Shown here in pieces: positions 22,417 to 35,335 of a stretch of 64,000 nucleotides of DNA. The position numbers were made by a program, and so were the translations under genes. The notes beneath the pieces are model-generated. The model was not told where the DNA came from. It made no database searches and was given only the letters and a program-made list of their open reading frames with translations. Origin of the DNA: Theodoxus fluviatilis (lineage: Eukaryota; Mollusca; Gastropoda; Cycloneritida; Neritidae); the NCBI GenBank assembly GCA_034096865.1, contig JAWQFJ010016250.1, forward strand, positions 43,501 to 107,500, read 5' to 3'. Each line of letters begins with the position of its first letter. Position 1 is the stretch's first letter.

Positions 22417-24060
22417 TGAAGTTCTTGTTTTGGTGTTTTTCATAATGGTGATAACTTTAAACACGTAGAAAACACTTTGCAGTGATTTGAAGATGGCTAA
22501 TCTTTGGATTATCAAGGTACAATTTTCAGCATTGGCAAACTAAGACTCTCTGCCAATTTTGGGACTGAAGATCAAACTCTTCTAAAAGAAAGACTCAGTT
22601 TGAGGTTAGAGGTCATATTCTCCAATAATATGTTGAGGAAGTTTTAGGCCCTGACAGAAGTCCAAAACATTTATGTCCTTCCTGAAACAGAGTTTCAGCT
22701 CTTCATCTGGAATGCCCGTGTACCAGACCAAACCGTTTGGGTCAAATATCAATGATAGAAAATCGTAAGGTGTCCTCTAATGTGGCCTAATGTGGTTCAT
22801 ATTTGCTCTAACGTGTGAGAGTGTGAAGACAGGCAAGAGAGCGACAATGGAGATGGTGTTCTCGTGGGAGCGAGCCTCGAGAGTGCAGTACAAATAGGTC
22901 ACTGTGCATGAAAAAACAAGGCTAAAGTACGAAAAATGAGGAAATGATGTTTTAACCACAATATTATTTAGTTATTCATGCATATTTGAGAGAAAACAAC
23001 ATGTTTATAGAGGAAATTTATAATTTTCTTTACCGACGTAAATATCGGGAAATTGTATACATGATTGAGTACACTGACAACTTTACTCAACGTTTTCTTG
23101 AAAACTTTTTTTTTACGTTAGCATTGTTTCTCATGCACGCTGACATGTGATATTGTTGTGAACTGAATGTACGGCTGTGAATCAACAAATGCACAAATCC
23201 AGGTTTTTCAAAACATCAACCGGATTTGGATTTGGATTTTCCAGGCTAAAGGAAAGAGAACCCCTGTCTCTGCAAGGTGTTGTGATAGTGAGGTTGACAA
23301 AAAACCTCAACAGCTGACGAAATCAGGCATAGAATGGCATTGGCATGGCAAATTTGATACAAAACGAGACGTGCAAGTTAAAAAATTTATTGTCTTCTCT
23401 ATCATTTTAGAGCAAAACTTATCATTTAAGAGCAAAACATATTATTTGGAGCATGCAGAGGCGGTATATACACGTACCTTCACCCATAATCAAAAGCCCC
23501 CCCCCTCACACACACATGATAACAAGCAAAGAGAAGAAAGGGATAGAGAGGGAAAGGAGAAGTCAAAGAGAAACTCATGAAAGGAGCATGTTTTTCTCGG
23601 ATACCGTAGAACGCTGATAATAAGAACAAGGCAATACAAATATTTGAGTCATTGTAACAGCATTAGTTAAATTCGTTGGCAGTCATGTTTCAATACACAA
23701 ACTGATCAAAAACAGTCTACTTCGGAACACCACTTTCTTTTATTAGGCATTTCTCGTATTCCTTTGAAATGGATAAACCATATTCCACGTTATTTGACGA
23801 CTCAATTTTTGCTGGATCGTTTAGTAGGGTGGATAGGGTTGATTTGGCCACACAGTGCTTCTCTTTCGTTCGTTTGCTATCTTCAGCTACAAGCACGACT
23901 GATTTGCCCAGTGAAAAAAAAAATAGCGGCCAATAAAAGCATTTGTTTTTTCCGACAATACGTTTCAAACGTGCTCGTTGTGTGTCTTACTGTATTCTTA
24001 CCTAAACTATAGAAGTAAAAAACCAGTTTATGAAGTAAGAGGAAATAAAAAATGGCTAAC
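22417..24060. other. Unassigned, no gene seen
   Basis: No gene. About 70 bp at 23515-23590 (agagaaactcatgaaaggagc) resembles 24440-24510 (agagaagctcatgaaaggagc), a local duplication flanking the (CA)n block. Confidence 0.4.
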
Positions 24061-24065
24061 TTACG

Positions 24066-24445
24066 CAAGGGACATGTATATATATATATATATGTGTGTG
24101 TACATATGTATGTATATGTCCAAACGTATATTGGGTTCATGCGTACCATTCTTAGAGAGAGAGAGAGAGAGAGAGACGCATGCATTCATGAACATACACA
24201 TGCATGCACACACACATGCACACACACATATGCTTACACATGCACACACACACAAGCACACACAAACACATACACATGTGCAAATGCAAGCACACGCGCG
24301 TGCACACACACACACACGCACGCACGCAACCACACACATACACATGCATGCACATAGATACACATACATATACGAACACGCATGCACAAACATGCATACC
24401 CAAACATGCATGCACCCGCGCGCGCGCACACACACACACACACCA
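24066..24445. repeat. (TA)n/(GA)n/(CA)n compound repeat
   Basis: (TA)n and TGTA at 24076-24120, (GA)n at 24153-24175, then imperfect CACA/CATG repeats to 24442. His/Thr- and Cys/Val-rich frames on both strands are artefacts. Confidence 0.95.
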
Positions 24446-24699
24446 GAAGAAGGGACATGAAAGGGAAAGAGGTGTAGGAGACAGGTCGCAGAGAAGCTCA
24501 TGAAAGGAGCCCGTGTTTCTCAAACATTCTTACCAAACCTCTCGGACTACAAAACCGGGTAGTCACTAGCAGTGAGTAGTAGCAGTACACATTGAAATGT
24601 AATGGATGAAAGGGATGGACACCGGCAGCATACTAAACAGGATACCACAACACCATTTATTGGGCTAAAGATATTGCACAGCCTCTTGCAAAACATAGT

Positions 24700-26110
24700 A
24701 ATATGTGTACATGCGATGCTCTACATGTAATTCCTGAGTTTTCAGCAATACAAACATATTCTCTGAGATTTTCCATGTATGTCTGAAAAAATGTTTTTTT
24801 CTCCGAAATGACAAAAATATTTCAATACATCATGAATATACACACCACCTTGGCAATGAGCAGACAGCATATCAAGAAGTCAATATCAAAAGTACAAGAA
24901 ACAATGTTTGATAGCTCTTTGGGATCAAGTTAGTTTTGTATTGGTTTACATCTACTTTAGAGACGGTGTTTCTGTTCAGTTAAGCCTCTACAGTCAAATG
25001 ATAAATGGATCAAGATCACCCGAGCATTTAGTGGCGTATGCGATATTGATGGCAATTCAAGAAGTACAATGAATTCTTCAGAAAGAAAACCAATATACAC
25101 ATTCACTAATTAGTATGACAAAGATACAAGCAATGTTATCTTTCTTGAATTTTAGGAAATTAACACATAGTACCCGTGATTTAGTAAACGTTTGAGGATA
25201 TGTGCATCTAGTTTCTCCAATAGAAAGGGGGTTCATGCCACAAATATACACATCAAATTGCCAATAAAGAGCGTTCCAAAAAATTAAAGGCCAAATGTTC
25301 AAAGGAGGGGGGGGGGGCGGGAGGAAGGAAGGAAGAAAGGGATCATGCACAGACTGCTGTTTCATTGTTGTGTGTTCTCAATGATCATACCGTTGTAGTT
25401 GCAAAATCATCAAGACACAGTGGCATTATTGACATGTACAACCATTGGAAAAGAGCCTAGTGTTATTCAGAAACTTGGTTGCAAAGTCACTGACAAGTAT
25501 GACAAAGATAAAAATAATGATATCTTTCCTGAGTAAATTTCAGCAATGTACAAAATATTACCCGTGACTTACTAAATATTTGAGAAAATGTACATGAATG
25601 TTTTCTCCAAAAGGGAGTGATTAAAAAAATACCATACACAAACATACACATCACATATCGAGAAGTTAATAACATTAGTATGGTCGAAAACAAAGAAGCA
25701 GATCCTGCAAGGACCAAGTCTATATCTCACTGGTGTGTGGCCCTCTTCCCTCAATTTAATTAATTAATCATCTACAGAGTGGCCCACTTGACAAGCACAG
25801 CCAATCGAAGAGAGCCCAGTTGTCCTGAGAAAGAATTATGTTTGCAAAATCACAAATAACTATGGCAAAAATAAAAAAATACTGCTGTTTCCTGAGGTAG
25901 TTTTCAGCATTATACACGTCATACATCATTTGAAAAACCTTTGAGAAAATGTAAAACGTGTATATTTTCTCCAAGAGGAAGAAAATATAATTCACAAACA
26001 TATACACCACACCATACTGCCAAAAAGCATTGAGCACATCAAGAAGCGGACAGCAAAGCAAGTCATAAACAAAGAAGCAAGACCCTGCATGGATCATGCC
26101 GACATCTCAC
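24700..26110. repeat. Diverged tandem array, about 380-bp unit
   Basis: Four diverged copies of one module, with the marker cctgag-ttttcagcaat near 24733, 25140, 25527 and 25891. Each is followed by a tgagaaaatgta-tttctcc phrase and catacacatca. A second marker, ggttgcaaa-tcac, precedes copies 2-4. Spacing is about 405, 387 and 364 bp. No reading frame is conserved among the copies. A further degraded copy may begin near 26215. Confidence 0.7.
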
Positions 26111-28019
26111 TGGTGTGTGTCTGATGTAGGGTAGATGGCCATGTCCATTCCATCAAGTCTCCGCAACCGAATAGTAGTAGAAACAAGATGACCAGGACAA
26201 TAAAGCTAAAGTGACGTGCATAGCAACTCGAAAAGAGTCCGTTATTTTTCAGTTCGCAACGTAGTGTTAGCAACCGGACAAAGATCACCATCACAGTGAA
26301 GGGGTCGAAATCTCTGTCGCAATGAGAAGTTTGATCTCACAACGCCCCTCTGTGCAAAAATGGTTTCATTTCAACATTTAGAGAAAGTATCTTACCTATG
26401 CACAGTCCCTACTCCCTTGAACGCATTGCATCAGCACCATGTGAAGAACTCCATACAAGTATGGCCCTTACATGGCCAGCTAAAATACAGGCAATAGTAG
26501 TGAAAGCTTCACGATAGTACTAGCAAGCGTCAGCGATACGTTTATGACCACTCAGTTTGCAGAGGCACATCTACTTCCTCAACATCAGCCTAGAAGTAAT
26601 GCTGCACCAAATGGTCTACAACTGAAATCCACATATCTTTAAAAAAAAGGTACTGTAACAGCTAGACATCCACTCCAGTCTTTGGTGATAACGCACCCAG
26701 TAGGATCTATGCAAAAATGAATGGAAGCGAATGTTAGGAACTCAAGAATTCTACCAGCCTCTCTTGGTTGTAGCGTGCAAGAGGTTTAGTGTTTTTCTTC
26801 TATGTCAACTGGTCTTTCTGTCCGCGGCCACATGAACGTTTTGTTGAGATAACCATAGCCAGTTAGCAAAAGCACCACCGTTGGTTGTAGAACACTAATG
26901 CACGTTACGCATTGTTTACATCCAAAGTCATCTTGCTTAGTTATGGTACAGGCATTATACCATGTCTTCAAGTGCAATTTCAAAATGTATATTTTACCCG
27001 TGCACGACGCCAGAGGAACTGAGCTCTCTTTGAGAATGTCTCCTTTTCACAGTCGAATTTTTTTAAAGATGTGTCTAATTGGTCAATGTTTCATTCATAA
27101 CAAATGTAAAATATCTTGATTAACAATATTCATCAAATATACATATTCACAGCGGCAGCATTGACATTGTTAAAGATTCATATATTTATTGCACTTATGA
27201 TTTACTTCTCAAACAACTGCAACATCTTTAGTTCTTTTCGTCAAGCGTTGAAGAAAATTTGCCATACTCTTCACTGTTGCTTTGGATGCTGCTCTTATCT
27301 CTTTTAGAGGACTCAGCTAGCTTCAACACTGCTCCAACCAGTGGGAGTCGCCCAAATGGGTGGACGTGTCCTGCAGTGGACACTGAGCATTTTCCTGAGC
27401 AGGGCTACTTTCAGTTTTCATGCTTTCTTTTCTGTGTGTACTTTCATGTAGAGGGTGTTGTATTACTCTCACCTGCCCTGTGGGTGTTAAGATTGAGGAG
27501 GCTGTGTCAGACAGGAATGGGGGAAAAAGCAGAGCAGACAAGAGAATGGTGGAAAAAAGCTCACTGTAATGACAATAACAAATCACGAAAGTAGCCACTA
27601 TAAAACAACACACTTTCATTTGTACTTGCTTCTACTCCAGACTCCAACCATGCACTTCCAAGTTGCTCCCTCAACCCACTCTCTCCAACTCAAACATACC
27701 TGATGATGGAAAATCTCTGGAAGCCTTTGTCTTCATACCATAAGGATAGACAGTCGGAATATTTTTCTTTCTCTCTCTCTCTCAAATCTACAATCTACTG
27801 TAATTACTTATTCACGCCTATTCTACACATAAAGTATATTATTAAGTTTGACAAAGTTAAGATACATGGGAAAATTAAGCTTAAAGGACTCCGTTCCATG
27901 TTTAGTGAAGAAGTTGAACGTTTTGAGTTCTGCACTAAACATAGGACTTGTTGCACCCTGTTGATGCCTTATGGTCTTCATCGTTTGTAAGAGTCCCCTG
28001 GTCAACTTGTCTATGACCG
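26111..28019. other. Unassigned, no gene seen
   Basis: AT-rich DNA without a supportable gene. Frames of 60-111 codons have no recognisable domain. Confidence 0.4.
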
Positions 28020-28389
28020 ATTTTTTCTGACTATAAGGCGATACCTTTTTTTCTCCGTAGTGACCCCTGCGCCTTATACAGTGGTATCATCTTATCAATT
28101 GCTAAAATATCCAAAGGGAAATTCATACCACTGAACTCGTGCTGCTTGTGATTTTTTTTAAACTGAATATTCTTATTGTGTATATTAAAGATCACGTGCT
28201 GTAATTTTACCCATTATTTTTCACCATTTGGATAACAAGATTTGGCTGCCAATCTGTCTAATACATTTCCGCTGTTGACAGTTCATTGCTAGCGTGACTG
28301 CTCTTGCCACTAAGGACGCAGGTTGATGCTCGTCTTACACGAGATGAGCCTTAAATAATATGAAGGACCGCCGTATAGTCCAAAAAATA
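28020..28389. mobile_element. MITE with TATAAGGCG-type termini
   Basis: Terminal inverted repeats: ATTTTTTCTGACTATAAGGC at 28020-28039 and, read inward from 28389, ATTTTTTGGACTATACGGCGG. Internally gcgccttataca recurs near 28071. This is the family of small elements with GCGCCTTATA-type ends found in many animals. No TSD is visible. Confidence 0.6.
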
Positions 28390-30183
28390 ATGTATATTTC
28401 TGTCCAGAAACTTGGATATCAATGCCTTGCCTGTGATAAACAAGACAATGCAGTCGAAATGAAGGATTCCTCCTTAAACACCTGAATCAAAGTAACGAAA
28501 TGTAACATTTTGACAGCGCCCATACTTCAGCGCATGCAGGCTGCTGCTAGTCCATCTGTTCCGTCTTCTGTCTATCCATACAGCAGTCCACCTCTGTTCA
28601 TGAATCCATGCAATACCGCACCGTCCACGCACACATACAAGACCATGCATAAGAGCCATTTCCTTGCTCTGCACTGTACAAACCAACAGCATTAATATCT
28701 TCACACATACACAGGCGAGGATACCACAAACAGTTTCAAAGGCAACCAAGTTCTATTATTAATCATTTCCCATTACACCCCCCACGCACACCAACACACA
28801 CGTACTGGCCCATATTTATCCCTGAATCTGACCATCATTCCAGTCAAGTGCAGTTATCCACATCCCACTCCATGCAGAACAACAGCTGACAACCAAAAAT
28901 GATTGGACACTATACACGATATATAAAAAACCCTGCTCATGCCACTTTGGAGACGTGGCAAGTTTTGTTTGGATTTCATTGAAATGAACTTTAACACAAT
29001 CAGTGTGAGGTAAGATGCCAATCAAAGTCCCCTGTCATAATTAACATCTCTGGCTGCTCAGTTTAGGGCGCCCTCCTCAATCTTCAGCCAGTGACCAGCC
29101 CCAAAAGCCAGTGGCTGCCAGAGAAAACTCATCTACAGTAGGTTACACTTCACACACATCTCTGTCTTTGTTCTAAATACTGGATGACATGTGGCTTTTT
29201 TCTAACAGAGACCACAGGGTCCTCTTTGCTGAAAAAAGTAATGCAGTAAAGGACATGATAAAGAATGAAATAAAAAGAGGAAGAAAAACAATCTTACATA
29301 AATTGCTTTGACTTAAAATAGCATGCCCTTGAGAACTTCTCAGTTTCAACCAAGACATGAGAGTGACCAACAGTAATATTGTGTATTAACTTGGGATCAC
29401 GTTTCATTTTGGTGCATTATTTAACCTTTCCAGCAATACAAGATAATAAATCTTTAAAATGCAAGTAAAAAGAGGAAAACGAAAAAGCCTACATGACTCA
29501 TATTGCTGTAACTCATACCAAAGTCTGACCGGCATTATTTTTAATAACATCTACATAGCTTCAGCAACAAATGTGTGCATATTTTGGGGATCCTGTTTCA
29601 TTCTCATGCAAGTTTTCACTTCTCCAGCAAAAACCATCTCCCCACATGTCAACACTCAAATATTCATCATTGGCGCATTTGGCTTGCCACACAGGTGCAG
29701 AGAATACTTACACACTGCCAGCAACCAGCCTGTGACTATCGCTGATGATTTTACACAAGTCAAAACGGGAAGCTGCAGTGAAACCTGTGTCACAAGGGCT
29801 CCATCATGCCTAGTAAATTCGAGATGTATTTACAGCACAGGTGTGAGGTGTTAAAAAAAATGCTTTTCTATAATTTCTAATACAAGATGCAATCAGAACT
29901 GAGGCTACTTCACACAAAAATCATGAACATGGTGGCACTGCTGAATAGCATCAGGAAAGCAATTTCAACTGGTCCATAAAAAAGGAGTGAATATCCCACT
30001 ATTGAAAACATGCATTAAAATACCTAAATGTAAGAGAATCTAAGAGTCTCAAAAATAGTTTTTTTCCTTTTTGAGTCTCAAGGAAACTTATCACAGAATA
30101 AGTACACGTTTCTCGAAGGAACCTCATGGACACAGCAAGACAGCCTATGAAGGAGGGTTTGTCCTTTGGGAGAATGTGCTCAC
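28390..30183 (-). other. Downstream flank or 3' UTR of the bZIP gene
   Basis: No ORF of note. The part next to 30183 should be 3' UTR of the bZIP transcript. I cannot fix a polyadenylation site. Confidence 0.35.
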
Positions 30184-30766
30184 TCATCGCTTCATGTGGC
30201 TGTTGTAGAGCATGTGGTGCAGTCTGGCGTTCTCTACCTTCAACACCTGGATCTGTGCCTGCTGCCTGACAAACTCCTGCTCCAGATATGCACAGCGAAG
30301 AGCAATTTCCTCCTCCTTATGCCTCCTAGCATCCCGGGATCGTTTTGCAGCCTCGTTGTTCTTCCTCCTCCTCTCCCAGTAGGCATCGTCCTTTCGCTCT
30401 TCAGGAACAGGAATTGCCTTCTTCTCGTCGTCTTTGGGCTTGGATGTGCTTGGGGTTTCACTTTCTGGCTTCTTCTCTCGAGGATCGGAAGTTTTTCTTC
30501 GCATCCTTTGTGTAAGACCAAACTGCACGGGAAAAGAGCCAGGAAATGTCGAGTCCCTGGAAAAGGGGGACAAAGTAGACATGGACACCCCAAATCCAGC
30601 TGCAACAGGGTGCAAATGGGAAGCGCTGAAGTCTGATAAGGTGGCAGTGTGGTCAGCAGGACTAGATGTCCAAGATAAGGGTAGCATGGATGAGCTTGTG
30701 GTACTGGTAGAGGGTGGCAACTGCATATGTCTGGACATGCTGAGGTCCATGGCTGCCTCCCTACTT
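30184..30766 (-). CDS. PAR/CES-2-type bZIP transcription factor, last coding exon
   Basis: Last coding exon of a DNA-binding bZIP factor of the HLF/TEF/DBP/CES-2 type, expected to act in the nucleus as a dimer on TTAYRTAA-like sites. It opens after the acceptor tcttttcag at 30767 and ends TGA at 30186-30184. An internal ATG at 30750 has an excellent context (GCAGCCATGG) and could be an alternative start; residues below count from it (188 aa). Residues 1-85 are Ser/Thr/Pro-rich. Residues 87-120 are charged ([16 protein letters not shown]) and occupy the place of the PAR region. The basic region is [19 protein letters not shown] at 125-143, with the signature N131-x7-R139. Zipper d positions are I149, L156, Q163, L170 and L177. 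The protein ends 11 residues after L177. The bZIP is unbroken and conserved while neighbouring DNA is decayed, so this is a live gene. Codon phase matches the exon at 32395-32484. Confidence 0.93.
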
Positions 30767-31626
30767 CTGAAAAGACATTACCATTCATTAATGAATATAA
30801 TCACAATATTGGATGAAGAGAACAAATAATTAAAGACCAACATGTTGCTAATATCCAGAAATTTCTGGCTGTAAAATTTCTTTTACTTTTAGTCTTGTGT
30901 AACATAGCCAAGAATGACCCTAAGCAGTCATATAAATTTAATGTGGGGTTGGGGTGGGGGTGGGAGTGAGGATGCAAATGGGGGTGGAATTCGGGTTCAG
31001 GGAGGGGCATATTTCTCAAGGAGACTGCCAAATTATTCTCCAAGACCATAATTTGGTATAGCTATTGCAACGTTCCGAGGTCATGCACCCCTCAGAGGCT
31101 CTCTATGATCCACCCCACCAGCCAACTTGAAGGATGGCTAATGTATTCCTTGGACTGCAGGTAACGCGTAAAATAGAACCCAAACAACGGCGGTAAATGA
31201 AAAGTCGCTTTAAAACACAGGGCGAGCACAAATGCAAATTTTCGACTTAAAAGTCTTCCTCGGGCATAAAACAAAAACACAACTGAACTGTACAAGGTAA
31301 AATGTCAACTGGGATGGCTAATGGAAAAAGTCATGCTCAATCATATATTCTTCAAGCAACTTAATAACTTTAATTTCTTTCAAACACTGTCTGGCATAAT
31401 TAAATCTGCACTTTCAGCTCTCTAAGCCTGACATGAATGCATGCAGATTTGGGACACCGCCTCTAGAAGATCAGATGAATTCAAGTTAAATCTCAAGGGA
31501 TATATAGATCTCTTGGCTGCTTCCTTGCACAAACCCTGGTGCCAAGCATTTTCTTGAAGGTATACAAGGCGCTGGAGGAAGAAGTGATTGCCCAATGCTT
31601 TTTCAATCTTTAAGTCTGCCTGCCTG

Positions 31627-31667
<41 letters not shown>

Positions 31668-32394
31668 GACAATGTGGGGCATAGGCTCCATTAATGTCAT
31701 TTTTTACTTCTAACACTTTGATTCACAAGTACAGCCCACTTTACACTGTCCAGAAATACGTGGTTTGGGTAATGTTGATACAATGGCCTGTTAAACGATC
31801 CTTGATTATATATCCAAACACCCAATCAAATGGTTTGTTGAGATTTAGGCAGGTACCCATTGTCCATCACAAGCATTAAAAGATTGGTTAAGTATTGGCT
31901 TAGAATATCAAAGATGAATACAGACAGAATCTCAAAAACATGCTAAGCAACTCCAATGTTGCATGAAAGATGAACTGGGTACGATTCATTAAAAATTGTA
32001 CGTGTTAATTCCCTTTTGGTTACATATGGTTTAACAGTGGTCCTGGGTAAGAGAAACGTTATTGGAAACAATTGAAGCAGAGACTGGCAGATTGCCATCA
32101 CCAGACATTGCATGAACACTGTACAGACAGTAAAAGATATGAGTGGTATTCGTTGTTTGAAAAACAGTCTGGTACACAGGAATACTTGTCCAGACTGACC
32201 ATAAGAACATGTTGCGAAGCATTCATATGATTTTGATTCCCTCTCACCTTGTCTGCTTATAAAAAATAGTCAGCTGTGAGGTAACACAGCACCACTGAGG
32301 TCATTAAGAGCTGCCTTACATACAGACTGACTACAAAGAAAGAAAAAATTATATATATGCATATATAAAATAGAGTCCTTGCAAGTATACGTAC
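30767..32394 (-). other. bZIP intron with G-rich patch and octamer
   Basis: Intron of 1,628 nt between two phased exons, donor GGA|GTACGT at 32395/32394 and acceptor tcttttcag at 30767. At 30940-31000 the + strand is G-rich (several GGGG runs), and a perfect octamer ATGCAAAT lies at 30972-30979. No ORF inside is supported. Confidence 0.7.
31629..31664. repeat. (TC)n microsatellite in intron
   Basis: About 18 TC units preceded by (CTGC)n. No LINE tail recognised next to it. Confidence 0.9.
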
Positions 32395-32484
32395 TCCAAA
32401 CGGCTTCTGGCTTCAGGTGAAAGTTGAGGAGAGCCCCTTGGACTGCTGGCAGGGTACATTCTGGAGCCCCATTCTGCTCGGTTT
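32395..32484 (-). CDS. bZIP gene, internal exon (90 nt)
   Basis: Acceptor aattcttctcag and donor GGA|GTACGTATAC are both close to consensus. The exon takes one base to complete a Glu codon from the 39-nt exon. It encodes NRAEWGSRMYPASSPRGSPQ and then LSPEARSRL, and leaves two bases (GA) that join A of the last exon to make Glu, reading on as SREAAMDL. The encoded segment is Ser/Pro-rich and low in complexity, typical of the activation region of such factors. No database match is claimed. The call depends on splice sites and phase on both sides. Confidence 0.75.
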
Positions 32485-32582
32485 CTGAGAAGAATTGATG
32501 ACGGAATTAGTACAGCAACTGACATTTCCTTCCGTTCTATTACCCTTCCAACACTTTAAGAGACGATTCACTGTTATCAGGT

Positions 32583-32900
32583 TAGAGTGCCGACATGACG
32601 GCAGGAGGCATCAACCCAGCAGGCTGGGAAACGTTGGCCGTTGACCGCAGCAGCTGGAGACACGCCGTCAAGACTGGCATCCAGGCCAGCGAGAAGAGGA
32701 GACAGGAGCTGTGGGAGGAGAAGAGAGAACGCAGACGACAGAGGATAGTGTCGGCATCTACAGAGCCACGCCAGGACTTCACTTGTGACAATTGCAACAG
32801 AGCATGCCGCTCAAGGATCGGATTTTGAACGTGATGATGCATGCAATGCACGTGCTCCAGCGTCACCACCTTAGACAGCCAAGGCGCCCTTGACCTCACC
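32583..32900 (+). mobile_element. LINE ORF2 C-terminal fragment with Cys-Cys finger
   Basis: The + strand encodes ETLAVDRSSWRHAVKTG, a charged Lys/Arg/Glu helix and CDNCNRACRSRIGF before a stop at 32826. This is the usual C-terminus of a group of invertebrate LINE polyproteins that end in a CxxC...SRIGL-SH-R-H finger. The His half survives only in another frame (about 32835-32850), so the copy is dead. It lies antisense inside the 9-kb bZIP intron. Confidence 0.75.
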
Positions 32901-33510
32901 GGCGGGCAAACCAGCTTGACAACATAAGAAGCAACCAGTCATCTCTAACAACTGCAGCTGAACACCAAGGCATCATCATCAACACCGTCAACTTTGAGAT
33001 CGCGGCCCCAACCTTCAGCCCAAGAAGAGATCACAGTAGGATTTGGATTTGGTGAAGAGGTCCTCAGACAAATTATGGAACGGCTGTCCAACCCACAGAA
33101 CAGAATTAGAGAAGAAAGTGCTGCTGCCATTTCTCCCCTAGCCATTCCAGATAAGGATTCCCCTACACTGCACAGGATGTCTATACCATCCACAGCTTCT
33201 GGTCCCTGCGACATGGTTCATTTCAGCAATCCGAAGCAGGCTCCATCCCCCCCTGAAGACTCGAAGACTGCTCCTGTTCCTGGGGGTCCGCGACCCACAT
33301 CGAGACTCCGCGCAAGGGACGGTGACGACGCAGACCGACCACGTGGGCGGAGCGTGCGAGCAGCGATAAAATAACAATCCGCACGAACTGCTCCTTAGTA
33401 TCGTGTCGAGGGTATGCACCGCCCGTTGTTTACGATTCGCGGACATTCCATTACTGGATCCCAGTTCTGTTGAGGCTATCGTATTGTTTGTCCCTCACGT
33501 TTAATTCTTC
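32901..33510 (+). other. Unassigned, possible decayed mobile sequence
   Basis: A 126-codon + frame (32994-33374) is Arg/Pro-rich toward its end and has no known domain. A frame over 33370-33510 reads to a stop just before the LINE-like tail at 33511. These could be remains of the element that owns that tail. Confidence 0.3.
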
Positions 33511-33561
33511 ACATTGTAATAGGCCGGACTGGCCTTCACAATAAAATGTTTCCTTCGTTCA

Positions 33562-33566
<5 letters not shown>
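33511..33566 (+). mobile_element. LINE 3' terminus with GGCC stem and TTCG tail
   Basis: Reads aataggccggactggccttcacaataaaatg then ttccttcgttcattcgttc and straight into (TC)n. This is the same 3' plan as the minus-strand copies at 37956, 61735 and 63107: GGCC stem, AATAAA, TTCG tail. Confidence 0.75.

Positions 33567-33641
<75 letters not shown>
33567..33641. repeat. (TC)n microsatellite
   Basis: About 37 TC units directly after the LINE tail. Confidence 0.97.
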
Positions 33642-33646
<5 letters not shown>

Positions 33647-34805
33647 TTAAGGACCGTGAGCTCGCGCTGAGAGCCTGCATTCACTCCAGCTCCGCCGCCC
33701 ATCTGCCTTTGCAAGAGACAGCAAAATCAACATGGCAATCGCCGGACGACCAGCACCTATGGAAACGCTATTGACGTTCCTCCTGACTACGAACCAGTTA
33801 TTCTCATAGAAAATTGCAGGAGAATCTGACAACGTTGTTGTTCTCAGGTTCCGACATGACTGCTACCAGCCATCGCACACGGGTGAGCGTTAATGAGAAC
33901 AGTGGAAGAAGAAACTACCATCGAAACTTCGGCGAGACTACCAGCGAGCCAAAAGATATTGATCAACAAATGGGTTGAGCAGTGATTGAACGATTTGTTT
34001 TATTTCGTCAGGTGGAGGAGACGATGCTGCAGCCGTGTTCGTGATGACCCAGTGATTGATTCCGGAAAGTCATGAGACATCCTTGCCAACTCGCTCACTG
34101 GTCAATGTTCAACTCCTTTTGTGACCTTTGACCTCCGAAGTGCCCAACCTGCCAGTGCGAGAGAAGAAAACCTGTGTCCACCACCTGCTCTCAATCTTTC
34201 CGTGCAAATGACTGACCATCCTGACATTTTGCCTCCTCCGAGTCTACACATCCCGAAGAAAGTGTTTTTACAGAGGTTGTCACTGACCGACCATGTTCGT
34301 GAAATGAGTGAGAGGCTATGTCGCCGTTTGAGAGAGTAGGTGCGGAGGCTGATGGGAACAGTAACAGAGGACTGCCAAAATGCGCTTCAAACGCTGCATC
34401 AGAGTTTGTCAAGCTCCACAATGAGCCTCTAGTTCCTCTGTCTCTCTCCCCCCAAGCTTATGCTGCTAATGAGAAAACGGGCCGACATTCACCGACGCAT
34501 ATAACGCACTACATCATCAGAAGAGCTGAGACAGGCCTCAAGACACCGCGATGGTGACGTCAACACCAACAGACAACACGTGAAGCCAAGTGGGCCGACG
34601 GCAAGCACGGACTTAACAAACATGATTTGTTTTTGCCACTGACTCAATTCTCCAGGGCCCGTATCCAGAACGACGATTTATCGTTTTAACACTCGATTTA
34701 TTCCCTAACCCCGCAGGTGCGGATCAGTTCATTTTATTTTTTGGCTAGATGTAGGCCGTGAAGCCTTTTGAACGCCCCATCGTAATGTGTTGCGTTATAT
34801 AACAT
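33642..34805. other. Unassigned, weak decayed frame
   Basis: The + frame from 34121 stays open to a stop at about 34337 and then reads on with isolated stops (about 34433 and 34500) to 34630. That could be a decayed coding segment with a HVREMSERLCRRLRE helix, but I cannot name it. A perfect CRE core TGACGTCA lies at 34555-34562. Confidence 0.3.
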
Positions 34806-35335
34806 AAGGTCTTAGCGCAATTTTCCTATTGCGACAGTGTCACTCATCATATCTTCTAGATAACGATATGAATGTAGGATCCTTGTCCAGTTGGTTTTTG
34901 AAAACTTTAGTAGTCGGTGCAGTCTTGAGCTGAAACGGAAGGTTATCCCACAGGTTAGCAACACGATTACTAAACAATACTTTCTTCGGTTAGTATTACT
35001 ACGTTGAACAAACACTTTTCCGTCTGCATTTCTCGTACTGGTAAAACTTGGTGACTTACAGAAGTCGCTCCACTCCACGGCTACGAGATTATTGTATGAT
35101 TAATAAGTCTCTATTAGGTCACCACGAATCCTTCTTCCTTTTAGTGAGTGCAGATTCAAATACTCTAAACGCTCGCTGTAAGTCATCTCCTGACATTCAA
35201 CAACTTGGAAGCCCTGCGCTGAACTCGCTCCACAGCCTCTGACTGTCTTTTTTAATGTGGGTACCAACATCACTTGCCCATATTTCCGCATTTCCATGCG
35301 AGAATAGAGGTACATGAAGGAGATTTCCACTCCAT
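34806..35335 (-). mobile_element. LINE C-terminal relic (RRIRGDLIETY type)
   Basis: The minus strand reads MLVPTLKKTV, TYSERLEYLNLHSLKGRRIR, GDLIETY, a stop, then DFCKSPSF, KVFVQRSNTNRRKY. After a frameshift it reads NRVANLWDNLPFQLKTAPT and FKNQLDKD to a stop near 34840. This is the C-terminal region of a common metazoan LINE family, with at least one stop and one frameshift. Confidence 0.8.

Noticed and set aside
24700..26110. CRISPR-like array
   Set aside because: Units are about 380 bp, diverged, with no short conserved repeats or spacers, in eukaryotic DNA.
30166..30829. Frames of 131-182 codons overlapping the bZIP exon on both strands
   Set aside because: Shadows of the bZIP coding sequence with no domain of their own.
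32994..33374. 126-codon plus-strand frame as a gene
   Set aside because: Arg/Pro-rich, no domain; lies between a LINE fragment and a LINE-like tail, so more likely mobile debris.
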